Shown piece by piece: positions 44,106-55,057 of a DNA stretch of 64,000 nucleotides (within the stretch, counting starts at the first letter, position 1; each line of letters starts with the position of its first letter). The stretch comes from Adineta vaga. Taxonomy: Eukaryota > Rotifera. The translations under genes and the position numbers were made by a program. A model generated the notes under the pieces. That model was not told the origin of the DNA and made no database searches. It saw only the letters and a list, made by a program, of their open reading frames with translations. Where the stretch lies: contig CP075493.1 of assembly GCA_021613535.1 (NCBI GenBank), positions 15,624,001 to 15,688,000 on the forward strand, in the 5' to 3' direction.

Positions 44106-47100
44106 TCATTCGACTAGTAGTGGTCGGATATCATTAACATGTACACGAGAAATTATGTCAGTTTCGATATCTTGTACTACGTATGTCGGATGATTCACAG
44201 CGGTAATCCGTTTCGGAATGGATGAAAATCTAGGATCTAGTTTCCCTCGGGTTCCATGAATTCGGGTCAGAACTAAGTCGTCAAGGGAATAATGAGGATC
44301 ACTACGATTTCGATCATAGACTTGCTTACTATAATGCTGTTGCATGAGAACATTATAGTGAGTGGCTTGGTGAAAAATACGTAACGTTTTTTGCAACTGC
44401 TGAAAATAGTCGTTCGGCCGTGAGAAAGAAAAACTCTTAGGACGAATGTTAATAGGTAGACGAGCAGCGCGACCGTATAATAGTTCAAAAGGGGAATATT
44501 TAGTCGTTTTGTGAACACCTGTATTATAGGCGAAAACAACTGTTTGTAAATACTCATCCCAATTGTTATCCTGATCATTCTGTAGTTTTGCTATTTGAGG
44601 AATAAAGGTGGCATTGAAGCGTTCGACAATGCCGTTGGTTTGTGGGTGATAAGGAGTACTAAAGATATGATTATAACCTATAAGATATTGAATATTCTCC
44701 ATCAGTTGGTTTCGAAAATGTGATCCTTGATCACTAAGAAGAACTGTGGGTATTCCATATTTACAGAAATAATCATTAAATAGCGCTTGTGCAGTTGTTT
44801 CTGCGGTACAATTAGGTAATGCTATTGCGGTAATATGACGAGTGAAATAATCAGTTATAACAAGCACATACTGATTTTCACGTGGTGTCTGTTTTAATGG
44901 ACCACAATAGTCAATACCGATCATTAGAAAAGGTCCCTCAGGTGGATTAAGGGAATGTAAATGACCAGGTTTCTTAAGACGACTAATATTGTGCTGTTTA
45001 CATAACCTACAAGACCTTATGTATCGTCTAATAGCAGACTTCATAGACGGCCACCAATAAAGGTTTTTAATCTTTTGATAGGTACGTTCAAACGAGAAAT
45101 GTGCTCCTATCATAGGATCATCGTGACACGCCTGAATTAAGAATTGCTCCATAGACAAAGGTAAATATATAACTGCTATTTTACGTTTAGAATGTCGTGA
45201 AGGTTTAATTATCTTATATAGAAGATCATCCTTTAAGACAAAATCTAGATTCGGTACCCGATTAGAAAGTTGATGTAAAACAGTCTGTATAGCAGGATCA
45301 TTCCTTTGTTCTGTTTGTAACTGACTTAGATCAAAATAATTAGTGGAAAAGTGTTTAGGAGATACTGTCGAGGACACAATTTGATTTGGATTACTCTCGT
45401 TTATATCATCACTATGCATTGTCTGTGCATCAGTAGACGATTTATTCTTTTTAGTGTGTGATCGAAGTGTCATTGTAGCAACGAGACCTTTTTTACTAGC
45501 TAAGCCATATTCGATCTCGAAGAGTTCATCGTGTGGATCAGGAGAATAACGAGAAAGGAAATCAGGAAGACAGTTCTCGCTGCCTTTGATATGAATTACT
45601 TGGTCGATATTATATTCTTGAAGAAGATGAGTAATACGTTCGACACGTGTGTTATGTACTGATTTTTCCATGAGATGACACAGAGGACAATGATCAGTAC
45701 GTAAAATGATGTTGCGGCCTAACAAAAATGTACGCATTCGCGCAAAACATTTATATATTGCAAGTGCTTCTTTTTCGATGGTGCTATATTTGCGCTCACA
45801 TGTAGACATCAATTGAGAATGGTAATACAAATTATGTACCTCACCATTTATTTCCTGTTGTAGCACGCCGCCTATACCAATATTACTAGCATCGGTTGTC
45901 AACATTATAGGAATGTCATCAACCGGAAAATGAAGAAAAAGTGGCGTACTAACGAGCATCTTTTTCAGAGCTGTGAATGCCTGCGATTGTGCGTATTTCC
46001 ATTGAAATTTATGACGAGTAGCTTTAGTAAGATTAGTTACTGCGTGTATAGGAGCGGCTACTGTAGCAAAATCAGGAATAAACTTCCTATACCAGCTCAA
46101 AGAACCGATAAATTTATTAGCCTGCGCAAGAGTTTTAGGCTCCTTAAGTGCCAGAATAGTGTCGATTCGTTCTTGTAAAGGTTTCAGACCATATTGGCTA
46201 ACCGTATGTCCTAAGTAATCAATTTCCTGAACAGCAAAAACACATTTAGGAGGATTAAGAACTAAATTCTTAGCTTGTAAAGCAGTGAGAACTCTTTCTA
46301 AATGTTCTAAATGGTCTGCAAAAGACTTAGAAAAGATGATGATATCATCAAGATATACAGAAGAAAAGGAACGACATGATTTCAATGTATCGGTCATGAC
46401 TTTTTGAAAGGTAGGAGGAGAGTTCCTTAGACCCATAGGTAGAACATTATACTGGAATAATCCAAAAGACGTAACAAATGCGGTTTTTGCTTTATCCTCT
46501 TCACGTATTGGGATTTGATAAAACCCTGATTTTAAGTCCAATTTAGAAAAATAACGATAACCTGTACCTAACCTACGAAGGGTGTCTTCCATGTTGGGTA
46601 GAGGTGAGGAATCCTTAATGGTAACTAAATTCAGTTTTTTGTAATCGACCACAAATCGATGAGTTCCATCTTTCTTTTTAACAAGCATAGCAGGTGCAGC
46701 ATATGGAGAATGAGATTCAGAGATCAGACCTGCCTGTAAAAATTCCTGCATTAAATCATACATGATTTGATCTTTATCGGGTTGTGGGTAAGGTTTACAA
46801 GCGGGTGGAGAGTGCGGAACTGTATTTATTACGTGATGAATAGATGTGTGAGCAATAGTATGTGTACGAACATCAAAAGATGACGAAAAATGAATGAGTA
46901 ATTGATATAATTGATGGCGATCTGATGGATTATCGATCGATTGAACTAACTGATCGATAGAATTTATGACCGACTGTGGTAGTGTATGAACTGTATTACA
47001 CATGAAAGATTGAGTAGAAGAAGGAAATGAGTATTGACCAGAAACAAATGATCGGATCGAATCGTGAGAATCAGAACCATTTGATACATCTGTCGGAGAA

Positions 47101-47660
47101 TAAAATGGATCTATGTATGTATCAGGAATGCTAATACTATTGAAGGATACTGAAGTAGATGGAAAGATGACTGGAAAGAAACAAGAAGTGTCGGCATGAT
47201 TGATATAGCCGAGGCGGTTATTATTTCTCACGGTGTGTTCCGTGTCGATACGTATAGTAGCTATTTGACTATCATATTCAATAGATATAGTTTGATGTCT
47301 TACATTAAAACTAAGATTATACTGATTGATATAATCCATTCCTAAAATCATACTGGTACATAGATGATCAGCTATCTGAGCGGTTACTGTAGTCATCAGA
47401 TGAGCAAATTGAAGAGTCAGAAAAACCGTGCCTAATACATGAAAAGGTGCGATTCCGTCAGCTAAAACGAAAGAAGAATGGGTACTGTCAATCATCTGAT
47501 AATGGGGAAGTTGTTCTAATAGATTTTTATTAATGAAAGTTGTAGTTGCTCCGGTATCAAGTAGAATTGGTGTAGAAAGTTGATTGACATATGTAGTAAA
47601 ATAGATTAGGGAAGATTTTGATGGGTTTGAAAAATCATTTCCGGAGACAACACCATCTAT
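44106..47660 (-). CDS. pol: Gypsy Pol polyprotein (PR-RT-RH-IN)
   Basis: Pol continues from gag in the -1 frame; the overlap is around AGTTTCTAG at the gag stop. The first methionine at 47495 lies inside the protease, so translation by frameshift is more likely. Domains in order are: aspartic protease ILLDTGATTTF near 47565; reverse transcriptase with HRFVVDYKKLN, KLDLKSGFYQI and the catalytic YLDD; RNase H with TTDASNIGIGG; integrase with an H..H..CRLC..H zinc motif; and DDE residues in MIGIDYCGPL, VLLSDQGSHF and NGIVERFNATF. No chromodomain is obvious. All catalytic residues are present and the frame is open. It is a Ty3/Gypsy (Metaviridae-type) element; host range or clade is not assigned. 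Confidence 0.92.
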   Translation of the reverse strand: MDGVVSGNDFSNPSKSSLIYFTTYVNQLSTPILLDTGATTTFINKNLLEQLPHYQMIDSTHSSFVLADGIAPFHVLGTVFLTLQFAHLMTTVTAQIADHLCTSMILGMDYINQYNLSFNVRHQTISIEYDSQIATIRIDTEHTVRNNNRLGYINHADTSCFFPVIFPSTSVSFNSISIPDTYIDPFYSPTDVSNGSDSHDSIRSFVSGQYSFPSSTQSFMCNTVHTLPQSVINSIDQLVQSIDNPSDRHQLYQLLIHFSSSFDVRTHTIAHTSIHHVINTVPHSPPACKPYPQPDKDQIMYDLMQEFLQAGLISESHSPYAAPAMLVKKKDGTHRFVVDYKKLNLVTIKDSSPLPNMEDTLRRLGTGYRYFSKLDLKSGFYQIPIREEDKAKTAFVTSFGLFQYNVLPMGLRNSPPTFQKVMTDTLKSCRSFSSVYLDDIIIFSKSFADHLEHLERVLTALQAKNLVLNPPKCVFAVQEIDYLGHTVSQYGLKPLQERIDTILALKEPKTLAQANKFIGSLSWYRKFIPDFATVAAPIHAVTNLTKATRHKFQWKYAQSQAFTALKKMLVSTPLFLHFPVDDIPIMLTTDASNIGIGGVLQQEINGEVHNLYYHSQLMSTCERKYSTIEKEALAIYKCFARMRTFLLGRNIILRTDHCPLCHLMEKSVHNTRVERITHLLQEYNIDQVIHIKGSENCLPDFLSRYSPDPHDELFEIEYGLASKKGLVATMTLRSHTKKNKSSTDAQTMHSDDINESNPNQIVSSTVSPKHFSTNYFDLSQLQTEQRNDPAIQTVLHQLSNRVPNLDFVLKDDLLYKIIKPSRHSKRKIAVIYLPLSMEQFLIQACHDDPMIGAHFSFERTYQKIKNLYWWPSMKSAIRRYIRSCRLCKQHNISRLKKPGHLHSLNPPEGPFLMIGIDYCGPLKQTPRENQYVLVITDYFTRHITAIALPNCTAETTAQALFNDYFCKYGIPTVLLSDQGSHFRNQLMENIQYLIGYNHIFSTPYHPQTNGIVERFNATFIPQIAKLQNDQDNNWDEYLQTVVFAYNTGVHKTTKYSPFELLYGRAARLPINIRPKSFSFSRPNDYFQQLQKTLRIFHQATHYNVLMQQHYSKQVYDRNRSDPHYSLDDLVLTRIHGTRGKLDPRFSSIPKRITAVNHPTYVVQDIETDIISRVHVNDIRPLLVE

Positions 47661-47674
47661 CGATGTCTCCGGAT

Positions 47675-49600
47675 CTAGAAACTTGAACAGGCCGAAGCCT
47701 CATGTCCAAGTTGATTACAACGACTACAGGCAAAGGATGGAAGTTCATTTGATATAAGATCAATGTGATCGGCTGATTGAGGGAGATCAATAACATTAAC
47801 AGCAGGTTGCCGAAGAGGCATTGTATTGTTCGTATTGGAGTTTGTCATAAGAGGGCTAGGACTACTACTAGAAATATACGTCGGAGCTGGATTACGTGGT
47901 TGAGTTTGTTGTGAAAAAGTGGGAGTAGGAGTCGACCGATTTTGTGATGATGGAGCTGATGAATTAGAAAAATTTCTCGATTGAGAAGGGAAATTTCTGG
48001 ATTGAGAAGGAAAATTTCGTCGTTGAGGCGAAAAGTTTCGACTGTTCGAACCTTGGTTTCTATTGTTAGAGTTGCGGAAATTTGTATAGGAGTAGGTATT
48101 CTGGGAAGCAGAATATGAAGGAACGATAGATATAGGTGTGGATTGTGAGAACGAATCATGAGGTACGCCAAGAGCGTTAGGAAAAGTTAAATTTGATAAT
48201 TGCATAAGTTCTTCAGCTTCTTTCGCAAAGTCAAGAAATTCACTTGTTGATTGAGGTTTTTTCTTGCGTACTTCGTATTGAATAGAAGGTTTAGCTTTAT
48301 TTAAAAGGTTTTTGAGTTTCGTAGCTTCACTCATTGTCGGGTCAGCTTCTTTACAAAGTTTCAATACTTCATTGACGAAGCTACGAATCGATTGATTTTC
48401 AGTTTGAGAATATGACTCTAACTTTTTGAAAGCGAGTTCTTCATGAAAAGATGAAGTGAATGCTCGTTTCAATTCTGTAACAAAAAGAATCCAAGAAGTA
48501 AATGATGAACGATTATTCTTAAACCAATCTAATGCATCACCGCGTAAGGAATAAGAAATTAGGTCTAGACGAATAGATTCGGGTAAATGTGCTAAATCAA
48601 AGAGATGTTCAATGTTTTCAATCCATTTCTTAACGTCGTCTTTACCACCTTTAAACACTTTAGGATTTTTGATGAAGTCTCCTACAATAGCTTTGCGAAG
48701 ATCATTGAGAGTTTGATCAAGTTCAAAAGTAGAAGAAGCTTGAGAGGAAGTAGTAGAATTCAAAACTGGTTTGCCGTGGACAGGAGCGGTAACATCACGT
48801 TGAACTACTGAAATGGTAGCTGAAGAAATTAATGGATCGAAAGTGTCTGACATAAAGTCAGTTTGAGGCTGAACATGAGAGGATGTAATGGACGTAGAAC
48901 TATTCTTTTCTGGTAAAGTTTCATTCGTGAACCGAACGTGATGATTAGTTTTCGACGATGATGAGGAAATAGACGAAGAATCAAACTCCCTTAACAGAAA
49001 CGCGTAAAAATCATCAAAAGATTTTATAGATGCCCGGCATCGAATATATCGTCGTTTAGCTTCGCTTGCCACTAGAAATGATATGGCAACAAATCGAGCG
49101 TTTCTACCTATGTCAAACTTTTTGAATTTCTCTTCAGTATCATCAAGCCATTGAATGACATCCTCTCGACCTGTATACTGAGTGAAATGCTTTAATATAA
49201 AAACATCAAAAGAATCATCTTCAATCTGTTGATCCTCATTAGAATATGACTTATTTTCAATAGCATCATCAATGTGTAATTTAGCAAATCGACTTGTAAG
49301 ATTACTCTGTGGAGAACAATCTTGTTTACTCGAGACTTCCTGTTTTTGAGATGAAGATCTAGCTTGATCTGATTGAATTAGAGTCTCATCTACAGAAGAA
49401 TTGTTAGTTTCACATTCCTTTGATTGTTGAAGTACCGTGGGTAGCAATGTTAATCTACCCGTTTTGTAAATTGGATGTGATGCATCGTCATCCGTGTTCT
49501 TTGTAGAGGAAAAAACAGGATTAGCATTACATAATTCGGAATCTAATGAGTCACGTGCTTCTGAAGCAAAAAATGATGTGTTGTTCTGAGGTTCTGTCAT
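47675..49600 (-). CDS. gag: Gypsy Gag polyprotein
   Basis: A 641-residue frame. The acidic, Ser-rich N-terminus contains a first region FTQYTGREDVIQWLDDTEEKF. A second, better conserved retrotransposon-gag-like region (PKVFKGGKDDVKKWIENIEH ... DWFKNNRSSFTSWILFVTEL) corresponds to the capsid. Two similar IQWLDDTEE / KKWIENIEH helices suggest an internal duplication of the capsid start. The Arg/Asn/Ser-rich stretch (FPSQSRNF repeats) precedes a single zinc knuckle CSRCNQLGHEASAC just before the stop. The knuckle overlaps the gag-pol frameshift region. Confidence 0.88.
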   Translation of the reverse strand: MTEPQNNTSFFASEARDSLDSELCNANPVFSSTKNTDDDASHPIYKTGRLTLLPTVLQQSKECETNNSSVDETLIQSDQARSSSQKQEVSSKQDCSPQSNLTSRFAKLHIDDAIENKSYSNEDQQIEDDSFDVFILKHFTQYTGREDVIQWLDDTEEKFKKFDIGRNARFVAISFLVASEAKRRYIRCRASIKSFDDFYAFLLREFDSSSISSSSSKTNHHVRFTNETLPEKNSSTSITSSHVQPQTDFMSDTFDPLISSATISVVQRDVTAPVHGKPVLNSTTSSQASSTFELDQTLNDLRKAIVGDFIKNPKVFKGGKDDVKKWIENIEHLFDLAHLPESIRLDLISYSLRGDALDWFKNNRSSFTSWILFVTELKRAFTSSFHEELAFKKLESYSQTENQSIRSFVNEVLKLCKEADPTMSEATKLKNLLNKAKPSIQYEVRKKKPQSTSEFLDFAKEAEELMQLSNLTFPNALGVPHDSFSQSTPISIVPSYSASQNTYSYTNFRNSNNRNQGSNSRNFSPQRRNFPSQSRNFPSQSRNFSNSSAPSSQNRSTPTPTFSQQTQPRNPAPTYISSSSPSPLMTNSNTNNTMPLRQPAVNVIDLPQSADHIDLISNELPSFACSRCNQLGHEASACSSF

Positions 49601-49922
49601 CGTGTAAATATGTAAGTATGTATTCTTTTATTTTTATTTATTTGTGTTTCTTTTCTAAGAATGAAGAGAAATCGATAATCGTCTCTATATAGAGAAATAA
49701 CTGTATCGTATAGTATATACGTTATGTGAGAAAAGAAAAAGGAGGGAGAGAAAAAAGAAAAAAATAAAGAGATGACGTCAGAAATAAACAGAACGAATAA
49801 TTTCTCGGTCTGAATAACACGCCGTTTAAAGATGTGTATAAATATATTTATGTGTTCGTCTATGTATCAATAGTTACGAACGAACGAAACAGGCTAAAAG
49901 TTGCCCAACTTCTCCACCAAAA
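49601..49922 (-). other. Retrotransposon 5' leader
   Basis: Untranslated leader between the 5' LTR and gag. It is A/G-rich with no gene. Confidence 0.6.
49903..49919 (-). promoter_or_regulatory. Primer-binding site
   Basis: Three bases inside the 5' LTR, the minus strand reads TGGTGGAGAAGTTGGGC. The TGG start pairs with a tRNA CCA end; the tRNA species is not identified. Confidence 0.6.
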
Positions 49923-50428
49923 TGTGAGTCTCTTATATCAGGGGATGAAGATGAATTTCCAGCTAACGAATATATCGTAAGCTGAACTACTATACGAAAG
50001 TATGATCTGATGTGAAATCAAGAATCACGTCAAATATCCTACCGGAGATGACTGGAATGGATGAGGAGATGAAGAAATGGATGTAGATGAGATGAGGAAA
50101 GATGATAATGGTGTTTTATTGGATGAAATCAAATAAAACACTAAAGAAAATGATAACAAAAGACTGACTAGAGAAAAAGAAAAACAATAATATAAATACA
50201 GATCAGAGATGATCTGAGAAAAAAAAAAGAAAAGAGAAGAAAACAAAGAAGAAATACAATCACAGAAATCATCATGAGAACGGACATGATAATCAACGAA
50301 AACTAAAAGACGACAGGAAAGAAAGAGAAAGAAGATATACATATATATGTGTATATATATGTATAGAAAAGAAAGAAAACAACTATGTAGAAGGTAGCGT
50401 CATGAAGTAATATCCAATGACGCTAACA
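49923..50428 (-). repeat. 5' LTR, intact (506 bp)
   Basis: Starts TGTGAG and ends CTAACA on the plus strand (TG..CA in element orientation). It contains the uninterrupted target sequence GATAACAAAAGACTGAC of the MULE insertion. Followed by GGAAA, the right copy of the 5-bp duplication. Confidence 0.93.
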
Positions 50429-50433
50429 GGAAA

Positions 50434-52057
50434 TATCGAAAAAGAATTTGTTTTGATCAAATATCGATTTAAAATGATTAAACATTAATTTGGATTCGAA
50501 GGATTTTCGGAGAAAATCATTTGGAAATGTTGTTTGAAGAAATATTTCTAAAATACGATTCTTTTTGCGAATGTTTCGACAAATTCGATGTGATTTCATA
50601 GAAATTCAGTAAAGCTGACGAGTAAAAACAAAGAAAAAAAAAATTGAAATCGGATGGAAAAGTTATTTGAATTTTATTAAATTCGACTTTATTTTGATTG
50701 ATGAAATGATCGAAGATATTATTTTCAAAATGAAAAATATAAAAGAATATTTAACAAATTAAGAATTTAACAGAGAAAAACAACGAACGGATGACGAAAG
50801 AACAGAAAAAATATCCACAGAAATGGAAACGAAGAAAGTCAAATGATTGTAGAGTTGACCGATGAAACGCGTCATTTACGAAAGTAACTGTTATCAGAAA
50901 TATCCTTATTGGCTGTGAATCATTCAAATACCAATATTAATTTGTCTAATTTTTGATCGAAATAATATTAATTCATGATTTACTTTTTATATAAATTAAA
51001 AATCGATGAACATAAAAGGTTTCACAAAATTGTTCTATGGAAAGTTTTCATCAGAGAATTATTCTTAGAAATGAAATAATCAAAACTAAATCTGAAACTA
51101 ATTTAAATATTCTTCTCAATTTTCCAACAATGAACTTATCCGCTGACGAACAAGAAATAACTTGAATTCAAATAAAATATGGCATCATACTTAAGAACCA
51201 AATGTATTGTTCTGAGATCCAATCGATATTGAATAAGATTATGTAAAATAAAAATACATGAAATAAGTAATGTTATTGATGTATTTAATTAATTAATTCA
51301 ATAAAGTAAAACTAATCAACGAAATTTATCAGAACAATAATCGTTGACATTATGATATATAAGAAATGACTGAACTTTTTCTTCGATTATACTTATTCAC
51401 ATGAGAATATTGAATTAACAAACGTTCAAATGTAAAAGATAGTGAAATCCAACAGAAACAATGAATAATTGAAGATACAAATAAATACATTGTAATTAAC
51501 GATAAGTAATTACAAATTGATTATCAAAGATCACAATAGAAGTAAAAATTCCACGAAGAATACTAATAATCAAACATGAAAATGAAAGTATACTATGAGA
51601 TATACACCGAGAATTGCAATTGTTATTATAAAACCAATCAAAGGTTTAATTATTCGATAATTTAGAAAACAATTATCATCTATTATACTCATAAACCATC
51701 AGTTTTGAGAATATTTATCTCTTTCACAAAACAAACTGTTATGGAATATTTCTAACAACATTCCATAAGGAATTGTCCTACATATTTTCTTTCATTCTAC
51801 ACATATACATGTTTTCTTTTGAGGGTGGGTGTTGTAGCCTTCTTCATCCACACGCACACCCTTTTCGTGAGAGATTTTCTAATTCTTGAAGGATGTAGAT
51901 GGACAAATTTTTAAATATATACTACCTGCATGCCAAGACACCATTATCTACATCCTCGCCCTCATCAGAAATCTCAACTCTAACAATACAAAACAGACTT
52001 ATCATGTTCTATATTTTTAATCCCGCAGGGTTTGAGCTGAAACCTTTGTTAATTTAA
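50434..52057. other. AT-rich spacer with telomere-like bits
   Basis: No gene seen. Telomere-like fragments occur at about 51822-51832 (GAGGGTGGGTG) and 51846-51863 (CCACACGCACACCC), with a related CATCCTCGCCCTCATC at 51951-51966. Confidence 0.5.
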
Positions 52058-52665
52058 TGAATTCATCAATCGTAACTTTAATATATTTCTACTTTGAAAT
52101 GAATTTTTTTATAATAAAGATAATCAAATGTCATTTTATAAATAAAGTGACATTATCATAATCTCTCTGCGGAAGAAATGTCGTCACTATATCATATTCA
52201 ATTAGATTGTTTATATTTTAAAACGATTTCATTTGCATATTGATCTTAATTATGGTCATTTTTTTATTCTATCCTTTTTAATTTATCAGAATATTTTTCT
52301 AAGTCGCTCAATTGAAATAATACATTGATAAGATCATATTATTTTAAGTTAAACTTAGAAATTATTTCTTCCTTTGTATACTCACTCACTCTGCATAGAG
52401 AATCAAATTCTGCATCGGATGATATGTTTTTCGACATTTTTCGAGAAAATTCCTGAGTTAGAAAATTTAAAATATGATTTTCAATAGAAAAATCTAATTA
52501 ATTACAAAATAAACGTCAAATTTACAATCAGCGTTTAAAACTACACCTACAGTTTCCAAATAATAGTATTTGATAAAACATGTCATACAGTTGCAATGAT
52601 GTTAATTATAGTAATTCATATTTAATATCATCTTAAGTGGATGTGGTTATCGTATGAGTATCATA
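52058..52665 (+). pseudogene. Scrambled fragments of a GPCR paralogous to the 2-kb gene
   Basis: Three short blocks match the GPCR at 2041. ATGAATTCATCAAT at about 52060 equals its start codon region. TGAAATGAATTTTTTTATAA with AAAGATAATCA at about 52097 resembles its second extracellular loop region (2500-2525). A longer block at about 52567-52655 (TTTGATAAAACATGTCATAC, GCAATGATGTTAATT, TTTAATATCATC) matches positions 2147-2230. Block order differs from the gene, and stops and gaps are present. It is a dead, rearranged copy. Confidence 0.65.
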
Positions 52666-52883
52666 ATCAGATGCACACTCACACCTACGCCCTCAAGATT
52701 TGATAAATAATTCGAATATAATCAACTGTTGAATTGACGAATCAAGTCAAGTCATATATTCAAAAAAAAAGTAGATCTTTCGGATTCTTTTCAGAAAACT
52801 AATTGTTTCTTTCTTTTGTGTCACTGATTATCCAGTTCGAAAACACAAAGAGCTCACTTTCAGCCAAAATAGTGTCATTTGAA
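52666..52883. other. Spacer with C-rich telomere-like run
   Basis: At about 52676-52698 the plus strand has CACACTCACACCTACGCCCTC, a degenerate telomere-like run, then AT-rich DNA. Confidence 0.45.
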
Positions 52884-54416
52884 TTAGTCATTACCTTGTT
52901 CATTTTCGTTTTCATGAATATCCTCGTCCGGATCAACACCTTGATTTGTCAGATAAGCTTGAAATAAAGTTTCTTGTCCAAGCAATTCATGAGTGATGAT
53001 ATAGCCACGTTGATCCTCTACGTCGGGTAATCCACGAACGGCACGACCGACGAACTGCATAAACTTTTTTAGGCTTACAATATGGCTAAATATGACGGCA
53101 ACTGCTATTTGTGGATTATCATAACCTTCGCTCAGCATTTTGTTTACAATTGCGACACGATATTGACCATTTTTAAAATTCTTTATGTTATTCTCATAAC
53201 CAATTTGATCCATATTTATGATAGTGCATGTTAATCCGATATTAATAAAACTTTGTTGTACTATATTTGGCAGCTGTGACCCACGACATATTGCTAATGC
53301 CTGACGAAAAACGCCGTCATTGGGAAACTGATCTAGAACGTTTTTAACTTCTTCAACCACTGAGTTAATAAAAGCTTGAGTATGCGAAACTCGATTTCGG
53401 AATTTTGATTTATACTTTTGTTGTAATGCTGTCTGGTAGTTCATTGTAACATTTGGCGCACTAATGTTAGATATCTCAGCAATCTGAATGTTTCCTTGAG
53501 TATCGATTTTAGGTGGAACAGAAATAAAATGATCTCTGAAATCCTTAACTAGTCTTGGAATTTGTAATGCATCTGCATAAGTAAATCGAGAAATTGGCGG
53601 TGGAAGAATCCATTGATCTTCACGAAAAGGAGTCGCCGACACGAAAATGCATTTTGCAGAGTTGAAAAAGTTAACCACATTATCCCAGGAGCGAGCAGGA
53701 TAATGATGTGCTTCATCAATTAGAATAAGGTCAAATAATTTCTCTCCACCGGTACATATTTGTGATATTTGTTGCAATCGTTGAATATTAATAACGGTAA
53801 TGGAAAACTGACTGGAAATTCTAGGATCGAATGGAGCTGTATTTGGTGCAACTGTTGGTAGAGGATGATGAGCAGCAATTACTTTTCGTTGTCTGATGAA
53901 AGGTTGTCGAATGTGATCGAGTGTGTCAAATAGTTGATTTCTAATGTTAACATCTGGTGCGATGTATAATACATGACGAGGTCGCTGAGGAAGAGTAAAA
54001 GGAGCACATGCTAAGATACCACTTTTGCCGCAACCCGTATGAATATCTAACAAGACTCTGCGGTCACTATTTGTCCAATTATATTTTTGTAGAGCAAGAA
54101 CTGCATCACGTTGCGGTTTGCGAAGTTCCGCATCAAGCAAGATATCAGCAGCGAAAGGGTTGTTATTTTGTATATAGAGTAACTGATGCTGAAATTCCTG
54201 TTGCTGTTGCTGCGTTTGTTCGACTTGTAGCTGTAGTTTTTGTATCGTATTCATTATTTTATCAGGATCAAAATCCGTATTCGCAGTCATTGCTAGTTTA
54301 CTGAAATGGTTGAGATATGTATGAAGACGAGTAGAGAATATTTCAAAGCGTGGAAAATGTGCTATGTTGTGTGGGTGTGGGATGAACAGATTTGTAAATA
54401 TACTAATTAGACCCAA
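52884..54416 (-). CDS. SF2 helicase, bacterial ResIII/DEAD type
   Basis: An intronless 510-residue frame with superfamily 2 motifs: Walker A LLDIHTGCGKS near residue 122-132, DEAH box LIDEAHHYP near 233-241, motif III FVSATP near 258-263 and motif VI QFVGRAVRG near 454-462. A Gln-rich coiled coil (QLQVEQTQQQQQEFQHQ) near 62-78 precedes the core. The layout matches type III restriction/ResIII-like helicases common in bacteria and phages, so horizontal origin is likely. The first 42 residues include IPHPHN, translated from a telomere-like repeat (54361-54390); the real start is probably M43 near 54290. The C-terminus is short and acidic with no extra domain. Its substrate is unknown. Confidence 0.8.
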   Translation of the reverse strand: MGLISIFTNLFIPHPHNIAHFPRFEIFSTRLHTYLNHFSKLAMTANTDFDPDKIMNTIQKLQLQVEQTQQQQQEFQHQLLYIQNNNPFAADILLDAELRKPQRDAVLALQKYNWTNSDRRVLLDIHTGCGKSGILACAPFTLPQRPRHVLYIAPDVNIRNQLFDTLDHIRQPFIRQRKVIAAHHPLPTVAPNTAPFDPRISSQFSITVINIQRLQQISQICTGGEKLFDLILIDEAHHYPARSWDNVVNFFNSAKCIFVSATPFREDQWILPPPISRFTYADALQIPRLVKDFRDHFISVPPKIDTQGNIQIAEISNISAPNVTMNYQTALQQKYKSKFRNRVSHTQAFINSVVEEVKNVLDQFPNDGVFRQALAICRGSQLPNIVQQSFINIGLTCTIINMDQIGYENNIKNFKNGQYRVAIVNKMLSEGYDNPQIAVAVIFSHIVSLKKFMQFVGRAVRGLPDVEDQRGYIITHELLGQETLFQAYLTNQGVDPDEDIHENENEQGND

Positions 54417-55057
54417 ACCCTCATTTCGATCTTTAATGAATATCTTTCTTTCTGTTTGTCTACTTACGTTAGGTGAGAATAACTAATAGTGATAACTGCA
54501 AAATGCTGGTTTTGTTTTTCTCTTAGTGATTCTATTTGGTTGTCGAGTTCTGTTTTTTTTCAAAAGCATACTCGCTAGAATATATAAAAGATAAGAAGTG
54601 CGACAGATACCGAAAGAATAGCAGTTGAAAAGAAAAGATAAACTTATTGTTGTCACCGAAAAAACTTGCACATCTTTATATGTACGCATCCTCAAGAAGC
54701 TTTGTATACTAAGCAATAGCCTATATGACGAGTAGTACTACCAGACACTATATTTCAATATTTTACTCGTTCAGTTTTCAAAGAAATATAGAAGGCAAAC
54801 ATCTTATTTTCATGAATAACACTGAATTCTTTATAACATTAATGGCCATATTTTTAGGTTTTATTACACAAGAACTAAAATGAAATACATCTGCAGATAT
54901 TGTATGTATAAAATCACCACTTTTGTTCTGGAGTCCATTGAAATAGTTTTTTTTGCTCGCCAGATGTTTGCTTTGGTGTCCTTCGATAGTCAAGTTTTAT
55001 GAAGAATAATTCTTTTTTACTTTTATATCAGTGAAAAGAAAAGAATAAACAAAAAAA
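54417..55057. other. Spacer between helicase and MFS gene
   Basis: Short minus frames at 54483-54716 and 54778-54993 show no family features. The downstream end of the MFS gene lies next to it. Confidence 0.4.

Larger units (their letters stand above)
29133..50433 (-). mobile_element. Ty3/Gypsy LTR retrotransposon, interrupted by a DNA transposon
   Basis: On the minus strand the element runs from the 5' LTR (49923-50428) to the 3' LTR (29138-29378 plus 42163-42440). It is bounded by the 5-bp duplication GGAAA at 29133-29137 and 50429-50433. LTRs begin TG and end CA. Internal order is PBS, gag, pol (PR-RT-RH-IN), a third ORF and a purine-rich tract. Excluding the insert, the element is about 8.5 kb. 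The LTR copies differ, as far as I can see, by one substitution near the outer end and a small indel in an A-run, so the insertion is young. Gag and pol frames are open. The 3' LTR is split by the DNA transposon at 29379-42162. Confidence 0.92.
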
